Shown here one piece after another: positions 1 through 10,674 of a DNA stretch of 64,000 nucleotides. Each line of letters opens with the position of its first letter. Position 1 is the stretch's first letter. The position numbers were made by a program, and so were the translations under genes. The notes below the pieces were generated by a model. The model was not told where the DNA came from. It saw only the letters and a list, made by a program, of their open reading frames with translations, and ran no database searches. The DNA is from Marthasterias glacialis (lineage: Eukaryota > Echinodermata > Asteroidea > Forcipulatida > Asteriidae), in NCBI GenBank assembly GCA_911728455.2, contig OU452229.1, positions 3,477,001-3,541,000 on the forward strand, given 5' to 3'.

Positions 1-1942
1 ATGTACGTCCTTTTGTTGTTTGCCGTCTCTCTGGAAACATTGGATTGTCATAAGATTGTTTAAGAATCTTGTCTTGTGTCGAGTTCCAAAACTTCAAGGT
101 CTACAAAGTATAGTTTGGTTAATGAGAAGAAAAAAGAGTTGATTGACTAGTTTCAATCTGAAAACTCTATGATTATAAAGTTGTACGCTGTAAAACCAAG
201 CAGTTTTGCAAGAGAGAAAGCTCCTTCTGAAAAGCTGTCAAAATTGTAAAAAAAGTACCATTTGGAGAACCCTTAAACCACCTTTGCTTAAATATGATAT
301 TTCATGACTGAAACAAGCACTAAAATATATGAATGTGGACAAAGTCCAAGACAAAACATGAAAAATGTTTCAAGTTGTTTTCTGTAAAACCAAGCAGTTT
401 TGCAAGAGAGAAAGCTCCTTCTGAAAAGCTGTCAAAATTGTAAAAAAAAGTACCATTTGAAGAACCCTTAAACCACCTTTGCTTAAATATGATATTTCAT
501 GACTGAAACAAGCACTAAAATATATGAATGTGGACAAAGTCCAAGACAAAACATGAAAAATGTTTCAAGTTGTTTTCTCTAATGGTCACACCTAATTTGA
601 TGAAGTTTTCACAGGTTGGTTGTGGTGTTTAATCGTTCAGTATCACATTCTTTGTTCCAGCGTTTGTTAAAACAGGGTTTATATTGATGGTGTTCTATTT
701 GGGGGGGGGGGTGTTCAATTTCAAAAATATATATACATTCTCTGAAAACCCCAAACAATCCAAAATGTTCTTTATACATGGTGCTTCTTTTAAAGTTTTT
801 AAAATTACTCTTGGGTTTTGTTTGATACATGTAAATAAATGAATAAATTTACAAACTATCTCTTCCAAAAACCTATCAAATACACTTTTCAGTACTGAGT
901 AGGTGGTTTTTAATTTAAGTGGCCTCCGTAAGACCCACGTAATAATTTTCTCAGTCGATTCTAAGCAACAACCTTGGCACTATTTCAACATATCTTGAGG
1001 GCAGAGTAAACGAAGGAGTGCATTTTCCGGTTGTATTCTTCACCGAATAGCCATGCCCCACGTTCCCCCTATACACGTATAAAACTCCCGAGCTAAGCCC
1101 TGTCCATTCAAACAGAGGATATCAACTCTGGAGGCCTGATAAAATACTTGATGAATAGGGTACGGGTCATCATGGGTCAATGGGGTCAACGGAGGTCAAA
1201 GGGGGTCATGGCAATTCAAAGGGAAATGAAGGTGTTTCAATCTTTTTCCCACCGTATTTTTTTAGTCAAAACAGGCTTAACTTGGAAAACAGTCATTCCC
1301 TTTTTTTTTATCTACCTTCGGGTTTCAAAAAACCACAAAGTCCACCAGACAACAACTAGAGGATATGGACTCCACAGTTTGGTGTTAGTCAGCAAAACTA
1401 GATTATTTCCTGAAATGTCTTTGTTTACATTTGTTTAAATCTGACGGGACAACAACTGTGTCAGGTCGTTGCTCTTCTCATCACATTGCTCATTAATATA
1501 TAGTAGTTTTTTTTAAGTAGTACCAGACCGAGTTATGATGCGAGTGATGTGAGCTTGTACTAAAAAGAAAAGGCTGTGTTTATTTACAATACACCAGTTG
1601 ATGTCTATACAGACTTGGACGCCAAGGCCTAGACCAAGACTAAAAATTTGAACTTAAGATCAAAGGCTGAGACAGCAACACAGTCTAGTCAGTTCTCAAG
1701 ACATGTAGAAGTAAATGTTTTAACCACCTTCTTTTCAATTTATGACTGGTTATCCTGAACCTTTTGATCTAAAAAATACAAACATAAATGTAGTAACACC
1801 AAGAGTTAAATAAAATAGTAAGGGGAAAACCCACAAAATAAAACAGAAACTAAGCAACAAAGAAAAAAAGAACAAACTCAAATTTTAAAGAGAAAATAAA
1901 AATAAATGGAGAATGGTTCTGGAGGGGGCGGGGCTCCATATT
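1..1942. other. Non-coding stretch, probably inside the intron of the LHFPL2-like gene
   Basis: No exon is recognisable on either strand. The next exon of the minus-strand LHFPL2-like gene should lie in this direction, but I cannot find its expected membrane-segment sequence here, so the intron probably runs off the window. The stretch contains a 194-bp tandem duplication and AT-rich sequence. Short open frames (for example 1148-1438 plus) have no family resemblance or splice support. Confidence 0.5.
189..577. repeat. Tandem duplication, two copies of a ~194-bp unit
   Basis: The block starting with TAAAACCAAGCAGTTTTGCA at 191 recurs at 385 and is nearly identical for the full 194 bp (about 189-382 and 383-577). 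Differences are limited to a few substitutions and the length of an A run. The near-identity points to a recent local duplication. No gene is seen in it. Confidence 0.9.
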
Positions 1943-2115
1943 GTAGGCCTGATACTTCGTTATTGTAAGGTCACGGCAGTTTTGTCGTTAGATAAGGGCA
2001 TCTCTATGAGGGAAATGCAGCTTTCTACGGGAACATTTCAAAGGGCACCAATGCAGTTATCAGGAGCATCATGGAGGCAATTGCCTCCGTTGCCCCTGTG
2101 AAGTATCAGGCCTAC
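1943..2115. mobile_element. MITE with perfect 16-bp terminal inverted repeats (family 1)
   Basis: The left end GTAGGCCTGATACTTC (1943-1958) is the exact reverse complement of the right end at 2100-2115. The outermost TA on each side may be a target-site duplication, which would fit a Tc1/mariner-type non-autonomous element. Its interior (GGGCACCAA, GGAGGCAATTG) recurs near 4606-4770, 4430-4605, 6095-6260 and 9170-9505, so this is the intact reference copy of a family. There is no transposase. Confidence 0.85.
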
Positions 2116-2261
2116 TGTTGGTTTTGCTTCGCCAAGAATACAATAAAACTGTGGACAAAAACATTCAAATGAAAGGTTTTTGAAAAGTTGACGTTGGACA
2201 CTGGGGGTGGGAGCAACAGGAAAATGTTTTTGAACGTCAAAAGACAGGGGAAGCCTCTCAC

Positions 2262-2754
2262 CTGCTATTGCTTGTACAAGTCCGCACACAGTGAAGAGGC
2301 TCTTCCTGCAGATACTTTTAAAGCACAGGCTGAACACTGACATGACGGCAATCAGAGCCAGGATGGCCAACCCAAGGCAGTAGAAGACCACCGTCACCTT
2401 CCACAGCCAGATCGGCAGCTCCGAAAAGTTTCTGATCCACTCACAGTCTTCTGTAATGTTGGCACCCCCGCCTGTGACGAGTACGGAAGGGCCTACGTAG
2501 TACGTCTCGGAGCAGCGGGTTAACAGTCCGAGGGCCGAGCTCTGCCTGAGGAGGATAGAATCCGGTTTGCTGGTCTGTGTGACGTTGAGTGTTGCACTGC
2601 TCGGTGTTGATGACGACACCAAGGTCGTCAAGAAGGATCTGTCTTGTCTGAGGAGCCATTCTGGGGTGATGAGGGCGAATACGTGCATCACTACGATACC
2701 GATACTGACCAGTGTCCACAGCATTGAACGGCATGTTACAATAAGGTAAGACAT
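2262..2754 (-). CDS. First coding exon of an LHFPL2-like tetraspan membrane protein
   Basis: The minus-strand frame starts at ATG 2754. It encodes a small tetraspan of the LHFPL (lipoma HMGIC fusion partner-like) family; LHFP-like proteins are four-helix membrane proteins related to claudin-type folds. Near the start it has IVTCRSMLWTL, and near the end SVFSLCFKSICRKSLF followed by VCGLVQAIAG. Both match LHFPL2 as I know it. TM1 is about residues 10-30, TM2 about 118-142, and TM3 begins near 152. The first extracellular loop has an N-glycosylation site (NITEDC) and cysteines. The coding part ends at a GCAG|GTGAGA donor (2262/2261) in phase 1, at about the place where known LHFPL2 exon 1 ends (...GIAG). 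Later exons with TM3-TM4 are not in the window. Reading past the donor gives an unrelated tail, so the exon boundary is preferred. It has no link to the secreted-module genes. Confidence 0.8.
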
Positions 2755-3142
2755 CCTTCTTCAGTGGGTACAAGTTTTTTTTCCAGGGGTTGGGGGAAGT
2801 GAGAGAGAGAGAGCTGAGGTTCAGAATCTCAATATTGTGTGGAAGACGCTCTGATGGTTTTCCTTCTACAAATCGTGTGAACTCAAGAACGGCACATTCA
2901 CTGATGAACTACAGTTGGTGAAATATCTTCGCGTGGAAACATCCTGCAACAATAACAAGAAATTGGAAGTGAGATGATTAAAACTGCCATTAACTAACAC
3001 TAACTAACAACAAAAAGTAGTTCAACCTTCCACAACTTTTCATTATTACCTTGAGGGTTGTCTAAGATAAGTGCCAAAACTAAAAACTTTTTTCGTGAAC
3101 TTCCTCATGAGTTAAAGCCTAGCTCACCATTTGTTAACTGAC

Positions 3143-3469
3143 TGTAAATGCTTTCATTATTTGCACAAATCAAGGTATACATGCATGTGGTAAAACCAAC
3201 CTGTGAAAGTGTCAGCTCATTTCGTTTTTTTTTCTCGAGAAAACGGTAAAAATGCATTCAACATGTTTGTACGCATTCGTGTAGGCAGAGTTTTCGTCTC
3301 ACTGAGACGAAAACTAATTTTGGATCTTTATTTAAAAACGATAACACTTCAGCAATAAATATTTCATGGAAAGTCGTCTACCATCATTATCCTTATACCA
3401 TGTAAGGTGTATGTAAATCTGTGAACATTTATGTTTTTCATCTTACCAATGTTGAGCTGGGGCTTTAAG
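3143..3469. repeat. Dispersed direct repeat, copy 1 of 2
   Basis: This stretch aligns in the same orientation with 6611-6942. Shared landmarks in order are TGTAAATG.TTTCATT, an A-rich region with CGGTAAAAATGCATTCA, a short hairpin around GTTTTCGTCTCACTGAGAC, TACCATCATTAT, and an end at TGTTGAGCTGGGGCTTTAAG. I estimate roughly 80-85% identity by eye. No coding capacity or terminal inverted repeat is visible, so it may be SINE-like or a MITE fragment. Confidence 0.75.
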
Positions 3470-4428
3470 TTTCTACTCTACTTCTCTGACAACTTGAGTA
3501 CAACAGCGATGTTGCCAAACTATTGACAAGAAAACCACACACCGTCAACACCGCTGTGTGTTCTCCGCATTATATAAACCACGGTGGTGCACGCTCCCCC
3601 GAGTGTGCAAATAAGTGTACGAATTGCCTGAACAGTGATACAAAAATCTACAAATATACACTTGGACATTTTCAATAATTCCACAATAGAACTAATATCG
3701 TAATCTCTCAACCGTTTGACTTTTCACCCAAAGAAAACACACCTCACAATGTTTTGAAATATTTTAAGTAACCTCGCTGACCCAAGGCAAAATTCTGCAT
3801 GTTCTGGTTGTTCACGAATCCCACAACACATTGAATGCAGACCATTCTTCAATTCAATTCATGCATGTATGCTACCTATTTGAAGCAATTCATAGAAAGA
3901 TTGTTGGCCCTGGCATTCGTAATACAGATCTTTGCAATTGCATAATAAGATGATAACAAAGGAGATAAATGCTACCATTCAATAAATCACTTCTCATGCC
4001 TTTTATGGACGTCACGTTTGGGTTATTTGTGGAACCTGTTTTTTTTGTAAGTCTTTGTACATTTTACGAGGGACTCTGGTCACGTCACAAGCTTCCTTCA
4101 AACTTTTGTCATGGAGTAATTAAGCGTACATTTGCAATCTATGCCTCATACCAGTTTTGACACAAAATGCACCGGGGAGACAGAACGAAGGGAAAAGAAA
4201 TAAAAACATGCCATGGAGTAAACGTCATGTTTTTGTCTCTACATGTTTTTCTTTTAATGACCGTAATAAAACTGAAGAATGTTGTGATTGTGAATGGCAT
4301 AAATGACTACCCCCTGAATGAGCCACGCTCCCCATACCAGATCGATGGTTTTATTTTGTAAAACTATGGACACTCTGTTAAAAAAAACAAATAATTGATT
4401 TCAAATCTTCACGTTAACATTTCTTCAG

Positions 4429-4770
4429 GCCTGATATTGATACTTCATTCTCATGCCTGGAGTTATACGGAGGCAATGGCCTCTGTTGCCCCCTGGTCTT
4501 GGCCTTGGTGCCCCTTCAAAAGTTTACCCATAGACTTTAAGATTTTCCAACGAACGTACCCTTTGCAAAATGAAAATGGCCTTGCCCTCTCAAAGATGAA
4601 ATTGCAGGCCTGAAATCTTGTCAGTTGGCAAGTCATTTTCTCCTTGGTAAAGGGCGACTCTATGAGGGAAATATAAATTTCTATAAGAACATTTCAAGGG
4701 GCACCAAGGCAATGACCAAGGGGCATTGGAGGCAATTGGTCCCATTACCTATGTGAAGTATCATGCCCGC
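4429..4770. mobile_element. Two adjacent degraded family-1 MITE copies in opposite orientation
   Basis: 4606-4770 matches the interior and right end of the intact copy at 1943-2115 (GGGCGACTCTATGAGGGAAAT, CAAGGGGCACCAA, GTGAAGTATCATGCC). 4429-4605 is a longer relative in the opposite sense and matches 6095-6260 (GCAATG.CCTCTGTTGCCC, CTTGGTGCCC.TTCAAAA). The pair shows insertion of family members next to each other. Confidence 0.7.
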
Positions 4771-6094
4771 ACGTGCATACACAATTACAATGTACACTGA
4801 GCACTCTTACCACATTATAGCATTTTCATTAACTGCGACAGTTTTTTTTAAAGCATTCTCTCTCCCTCTTTGTCAAAAATTGAGTGGGTGTAAGAAATGA
4901 GAAGTACAAAGTACTTTGTAGGACCATAAACAAGTGCTGTGACTCTAATAAAGTGTGCCGTACGAGTACTTTGACAAAGTACATTGTATATAAAGTTCTG
5001 TAATAACAGTGTCCAAGATTGTAGCAGTGTCCGCAATTTGCATTTCTCCTCATTCGGTATTCAAGTTCAGTGCCAATGCACTTACCGTACACAGAAAAGA
5101 TACTTGTGCAAGATTTCACGTCTGTGCACTTATGAAGTTGTCTAATTTGCAGTCTCCGGGTAAACTACACGGCGGTGTGTACTTGGCCCATGGCAATACT
5201 CCATACCATTTCATATTGTCAATATCCCCCAGGGTAAACCTCTTCAGATCAGTGTCCTTCCCCAGCACACCACAATGGCTAATCCCGGGTTTAGATTAGT
5301 AAGCACTATACTCAAACCCAACTCTGTATTGGTCTTAAATCCTCCTAATCACGTCACACGCCTCGCCGGGCCTCCATTATGGCCCCGTTTTTGTGCGCTG
5401 GCATTCTCCGTTCAAGCCTTAAATGACATCTGTCGGGACATCTCCAAAGGGGAACAAAATCTCATAAACAAATATTACCTTGTGAGTCAATTAACAATAT
5501 TTATGCATGATTTCTTGAGCCAAGTGGTGGTAATGGAACGATCAAGGGCACCACGTGTTTTCCCGAAGTAAACAGCGTGTTCCAGGAAAATGTTCATACA
5601 TGTATAAAACTGATAGTAATTCTCTATATATTTCTTCAGCAGATGTACCTGGGCACTATGGTTACAACAATGGAGTATAAACCTTAGCACGTGACATTAG
5701 GGTAAACTCCAGATGGTAAATGCACAGACATGCAACTTTGTACATACATGTACATAATACACACTGCAAAACAAAACTCAGTGCAGTTTGTCAGTTTTCT
5801 ATGGCAGTGCTTTTAATATAAAAAAGAGAGAAAATCTGCTAATCAGCTGAAAAGTTGCATGCCGGGTACAATATTTTTAAGAATCTGACAATTTTATACT
5901 GTAACTGCAACATAATACATGTACTCAGTAATGACAGATGTACATGTACGATTCAAGATAATCGATTATGAAAAAAAAATAATCTCAAACCTTACTATTT
6001 AAAAACAAAAATCTGATACCAGTCACCAATTGTCCTGAAAAAAAAACATTCCATCTGAAACCACTGCCACGTGTGAAAATATTGTTCTCTATCA

Positions 6095-6260
6095 CTCAGA
6101 CCTGGAATTACACGGAGGCCACGGGGGCAATGACCTCTGTTGCCCTGGTCTTAGCCTTGGTGCCCTTTCAAAAAGTTTCCCTTAGACTTGAAGACTTTCC
6201 AATTGAAGTGCCCTTTGCAAAAAAGACTTTGCCCTCCCTCTCAAATATCAAACTCCTGGC
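6095..6260. mobile_element. Degraded family-1 MITE copy
   Basis: Shares CAATGACCTCTGTTGCCC, CTTGGTGCCCTTTCAAAA and GACTTTCCAA with 4445-4605. The left end (CAGACCTGGAATTACACGG) corresponds to CATGCCTGGAGTTATACGG near 4454. The right terminal repeat is lost or unrecognisable. Confidence 0.65.
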
Positions 6261-6610
6261 TTGTGATTGTCAAACTGATAACCGTGCCCGTACTTAACAG
6301 TAGAGTGAACATCTCGCCAGTTTATACTAGCGCCGTTTCTCGTCTCAAGTGCAGCAGTGATGTGTCCTCAAAAATCTTTTAATTTCCGTCTGAAAGTGTG
6401 GAGACCATCAATCAAAATAGTTGACGAGTCGAATTGGTCAAATTGAAGGCCATGTCTGAAACCTTATCTTGAAGCCCTCAAACAAAGCAATTTGTGCTGG
6501 TTACAAAATACAGTCTGATGGGCAGTGCAATGCAACTGTATTAAATATACAGGGCAAAATCTTTCTGCTTTTAATCCCCATGAGCTCCACATTGGTGAAG
6601 TGTCTGTAGT

Positions 6611-6942
6611 GTAAATGTTTTCATTCTTTGCACAAATCAAGATATTTGTAATAAAAACCAACCCGTTTACATTTCAGCTTATTTCACTTGTTTCATTTGC
6701 GAGTAAACGGTAAAAATGCATTCAGCATTTTGGTACACATTCCTTTAGGTGAGTTTTCGCCTCACTGATACAAAAACTTATTTGGTTCTTATTTCATTTA
6801 TTATGTAAAAAACGACAACACTTCAGGCAGAAATATTTCAAGGAAAGTTTTTTACCATCATTATCATTATACCATATAAGGCATATGCAAATCTGTGAAC
6901 ATTTAAGTTTTCCTTCTTACCAGTGTTGGGCTGGGCCTTTAA
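6611..6942. repeat. Dispersed direct repeat, copy 2 of 2
   Basis: Partner of 3143-3469 in the same orientation, ending in CAGTGTTGGGCTGGGCCTTTAA. It differs by substitutions and small indels spread along its length, so the two copies are old relative to the 194-bp tandem pair at the left end. Confidence 0.75.
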
Positions 6943-8043
6943 GCAGGAAATATTGCTTAGCGCAATGTTATATTACAACATGATCAACATTGGTAAACAA
7001 CAAATAACCATGTACAATGTGGTTTAGCTGGTAACCGTTGGTGAACGAAATTGTTTTGAGCTAAGCTAATTTGTGTACATTGCGCATGTAAACATATTCA
7101 TCCAAAAAGGGCTTTACGTATCACAGCTTATCCCAATATCTTGCCTCACCATAATTTGCTTAAGTTCCTTAATGTCAAAACTCTATCATACAGACGTCAT
7201 CGATTAGTTTCCCCACATGCCAAATCTTGCCTTTTATATCAGTGACAGACACAACCTCTTTTTTCAACAAACCAGACATTAGGTGGTAACCTCAGAAATT
7301 CACAGCAACTACATGTTCCCCAAACCAGAACTTCTACATACAGTCCTCAATTCCGTTTAGTACAAGCCTTTTAAATGCAGCCCCAACATCCCTTTTTAAT
7401 TCTCGTCTCCTGCTTCTACCCGATTTTAATTGTTCCATCCTCAGTTGTCCCCCTATTGTTCGTTGTTAGTTTGTTTAAAGAGATATCTATTTTGAATTTT
7501 GAGTTGGGTCATTCGGCCAAGTTGCAGTGTGATTTTTGTGCAACATTTGTCCATATTATGAAAAGAAATCATTTATTTGACTCAATTATTTCATGTAACA
7601 TTCTCCTTTGTATGTGAAAATGTTTGTTGAAGTATAACATTATTTTAATATATTTTAATGGAAATTATCTTTCAAAAATGTCATTTAGATGTAAACATGG
7701 ACACCGTGTACGTCCGTGTTACATCCAGAATTTTATTTTTCAAATGTTTCAACACTCAAATACATAATTATGCAAATTCACTTTTTGCACTAATTACAAG
7801 GTACAAAATGTACCAGACAAAACATTTGTTGTGCTAGTCAGTGATTAAATACAGCAGAAATGGGGCAGGACTAAAATCATGCAGACGTCATACAAATGTC
7901 ACAAACTGTGTCCCAACTTGGTGGAAACAGACCCAATTGTAAATGCCAGTTGTTTTATTTGAACTTTTAATAACTTTTTTTGGATTTCACTTTTTGTAAA
8001 CCGGTAAGTAGTTGGTATTTTAGCCTGCAGTCAACTTCCTGCA

Positions 8044-8256
8044 TTAGAGTTTAAATGATTTGGGAGGGCCGGGACTTGTGAGCATTGGTTCTCTATAAAT
8101 TGCTGCCTGTAGCAGCATCATGACATTGGGCCTGGAGCAGCTGACCCACATGTTCACAATATAGGCTCTGACTGTGAGTGGGGCATTCCTTGCACAAAGA
8201 CTATCAGTAACCAACACACAAAGGCTGACACTCACTATCAGCCAGTATCTAAACAT
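8044..8256 (-). CDS. Candidate small secreted peptide (70 residues), unrecognised
   Basis: From ATG 8256 the minus strand reads a hydrophobic leader (MFRYWLIVSVSLCVLVTDSL) typical of a signal peptide, with a plausible cleavage near residue 21-22. About 48 further residues end in a PGPPKSFKL tail and a stop at 8044. A TTTTAG|GT sequence 14-19 bases upstream could be a splice acceptor, so this may be a second exon. The mature part has one clear cysteine (VSCSRPN) and one dibasic-free stretch, so it is not an obvious insulin/relaxin or known neuropeptide. There is no neighbour or paralogue in the window to support it. It could be chance: a 70-codon frame is not rare in this sequence, and the leader is the only positive signal. 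Confidence 0.3.
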   Translation of the reverse strand: MFRYWLIVSVSLCVLVTDSLCARNAPLTVRAYIVNMWVSCSRPNVMMLLQAAIYREPMLTSPGPPKSFKL

Positions 8257-10549
8257 GGTAAACCTTGACACCTAAAACTAGAACCGAGTCGTACAACACT
8301 CCATCAAAGAATTCGTCTTTTGTGCTTGGAAAGGGGGGGGGGGGAGAGTCCAAAGAAGAAAGGAAAACAGTGGGAATTCTTTCCTAATGACCCCTACCAA
8401 TCTGAGAAAATCACTCAAAAAAATTGATCTCTCATGACAAGTACAAGAATATGTTAATCACAAAACGATTTTTTTTTGTCTGAAAAGAAAGAAAGAGTAG
8501 TAGTTGTTCCAAACTGCCACACCACGCCAACCAAAATGACATATGGTGTAATGCAAAAATGGTTTTAGCCTCTGACTCCGTTAAGGTCAAAATGTCAGAC
8601 CGTTAACAATTTTCTTTTCTCAATCTGTACCAAAAAAACCCAAAAACAAACAAACTAACATGTCAGGTCAAGTTATTATAGAAACTTGAGGGATTCATAC
8701 AGTACAGTCCAGGGAAGCTAAAACACAATAACTCTTCTTGTATTAATGACAAGTGAAGTACTGAAGTAGTAACTGTGTCAGCAGAGTGTTGGCTAAATAG
8801 TTTCTTCTCCACAGTCTTTTTTTTTTTTTAAAGATCCTCCATGCTCAAACCAGTGGGCTCTAAGGTTCAACCTATAAGGGTCCATGCGTGTGGTAAACAG
8901 TGCAGGCTCTGGGCACCCTACTCTCCACCACATTCTTGCTTAATACTACTACTAGTATTACTAGCATCATTTCATACACCTTGAGCAAGACACATGTGCA
9001 ATTGAGGAAGTTTTGTCATGTTTGCAAATTCAAGAAAAAGGAACAAGGCCTGTTTGTGGGACAATATTGATATTCATTTTCATTTATAATAATATAGTTC
9101 ATCTGAAACGGACACTAGAACAGCAAAGAAATAACTGCTCGCTCCCTTGGTCTCTGTGCATTACACACTAAAGACCCGATATTTTATATAAAAAAATCAA
9201 TGGCAGCAATTGCCTCCATGCCCTGGGCTCGATTTCACAAAGAACTAAGACTAATCTTAAGATGGGCAAGAGTTGTCAATATTGCCATAGTGATTTGTAT
9301 TGTGACATCACGCTTTGCCAAGTAACTAAAGATTGATACACAATTTAGATCAATTCTAACTCTTTGTGAATCGGCCCCTGGTCTTTTCCAACACAACCGT
9401 GTGTTTTCCTTTTTGTGGTGCCCTTTGAATTAAAAAAAAAACCTTTTCCTTAGTCTTTGAAGAACAACACATCATACCTGATACCATGCTGATACTTACG
9501 TAAATGGATAGAGTAGACTGTAAAAATCTATTACTTAGTATGTTAAATGTGAAATTGATTGAACCGATTGACATGGCAACACAAAATGTAAATTTACAGA
9601 CCATTATTAATGATTTTGTCTGATTTTCTAAAACAAAATAGGAGCAAAAATTGACATTGTTTTAAAAAAGAACTGCCATCGAAATCACAGGCTTTTTAAT
9701 GATGGTTCACACCGTTCCTTATCATAGAGTGCGAGAAAAAGAAATAACCAATAATTGTTTAGTTAATAAATACTCACCTGAAATACTTCTCAGATCAAGA
9801 ACAAAATGGTTTTAATTTATTTGCAGAATTCTCAAATGAACTGTCAACGACCCTCCAAGTAATCCACAGCGACCTAGGACATCGGCATACATGTGGCGTT
9901 CTCGATAGGCCGCATGCGGTGTAATATTTACACTGTCATAAGATGCTATAAAAATACAGTATTCAATGCACTCTCTGGAATGACGCCATCCACAATGTGG
10001 GTAGAAATGGTTAGCGTACAGCGCATAAGCTAGCTAGCCAGCCACACTGTGCGGATAAGTTCCTTGAGTCGGTGATCTGTGGGAAAAGTGTTCAGCCAAT
10101 CAGCTGCCGGATACTTAAGACGTCCTGTGTTTCCCCATGGGTGAATGGAATCAACCAAACAGAATGTACACGAATCGTTTTACACACACAACACACATGT
10201 GGGAGATATGGCCCGTGCGTAATCACACTAAGGTGTAAGGTCTCTAACCTTGTTTCATTACTATTATTGTGAATGTTCCTGCATGTACAATCACTGTCAG
10301 ATGTGTTTCACTGAGCATCTAATTATAATGGGTTGGTAAATAATACCAGCACACACCATCGTTAACAAGCTGTGGAGAAATTTTAAGGTTGAATCTACGA
10401 TTTTTCATTTTACCCAGGAAGGGCAAACTTTTCTCTGAGAGTAGGCCTCCTTCAGCAGAACAGGCTTTTATTGACCGGTAGAGCAAGTGCTGCTTTATCA
10501 TTGACCCGATTTACCTGACGTCATTATCACAATCATCTTGGTTGTTGGG
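8257..10549. other. Non-coding stretch with nested MITEs
   Basis: No supported gene. It contains a poly-G run near 8333-8344, a family-1 relative at about 9170-9505 interrupted by a second MITE (9221-9381), and otherwise anonymous AT-rich sequence. Short frames such as 9356-9604 minus and 10072-10272 plus are not convincing. Confidence 0.5.
9221..9381. mobile_element. MITE with GATTTCACAAAG-type termini, nested in a family-1 element
   Basis: The left end (CCTGGGCTCGATTTCACAAAG, within 9221-9243) and the right end (CTTTGTGAATCGGCCCCTGG, 9362-9381) are imperfect reverse complements. The inner TIR continues through AACTAAGACTAA / TCAATTCTAA. It splits a family-1 relative: the sequence before it (GCAATTGCCTCCATGCCC) and after it (TGGTCTTTTCCAAC) rejoin to the order seen at 4480-4520. 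A related element sits in intron 2 of gene A (21868-21993). Confidence 0.75.
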
Positions 10550-10674
10550 CCGTTTTGGGAGTCAATGTCCCTGTGTGTTGTTATACCACGGAGGAAGCCT
10601 CCGTGGTTATGCAGTGTCGTGTGGATTTTAGGCGAGACGGCGCTTACACGCTTACCCATTGACTCCCGAAATGG
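10550..10674. mobile_element. Short MITE / fold-back element with internal hairpin
   Basis: The left end CCGTTTTGGGAGTCAATG (10550) pairs with CATTGACTCCCGAAATGG (ending 10674), with one mismatch. Inside lies a second perfect hairpin, ATACCACGGAGG-AAG-CCTCCGTGGTTAT, around 10590-10615. The GC content is clearly above that of its surroundings. The open frames across it on both strands follow from the inverted repeats. Confidence 0.8.

Larger units (their letters stand above)
2755..8043. other. Non-coding, repeat-rich stretch
   Basis: No gene is supported on either strand. It would hold the 5' UTR and promoter of the LHFPL2-like gene just right of 2754, which I cannot delimit. The rest is dispersed repeats: a 330-bp pair at 3143-3469 and 6611-6942, family-1 MITE copies at 4429-4770 and 6095-6260, and AT-rich sequence. 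All open frames here are short and unconvincing. Confidence 0.5.

Noticed and set aside
8044..8256. Relaxin/insulin-type B chain reading (VRAYIVNMWVSCSR)
   Set aside because: The first B-chain cysteine is absent at the required spacing and no A-chain cysteine pattern follows, so the resemblance is superficial.
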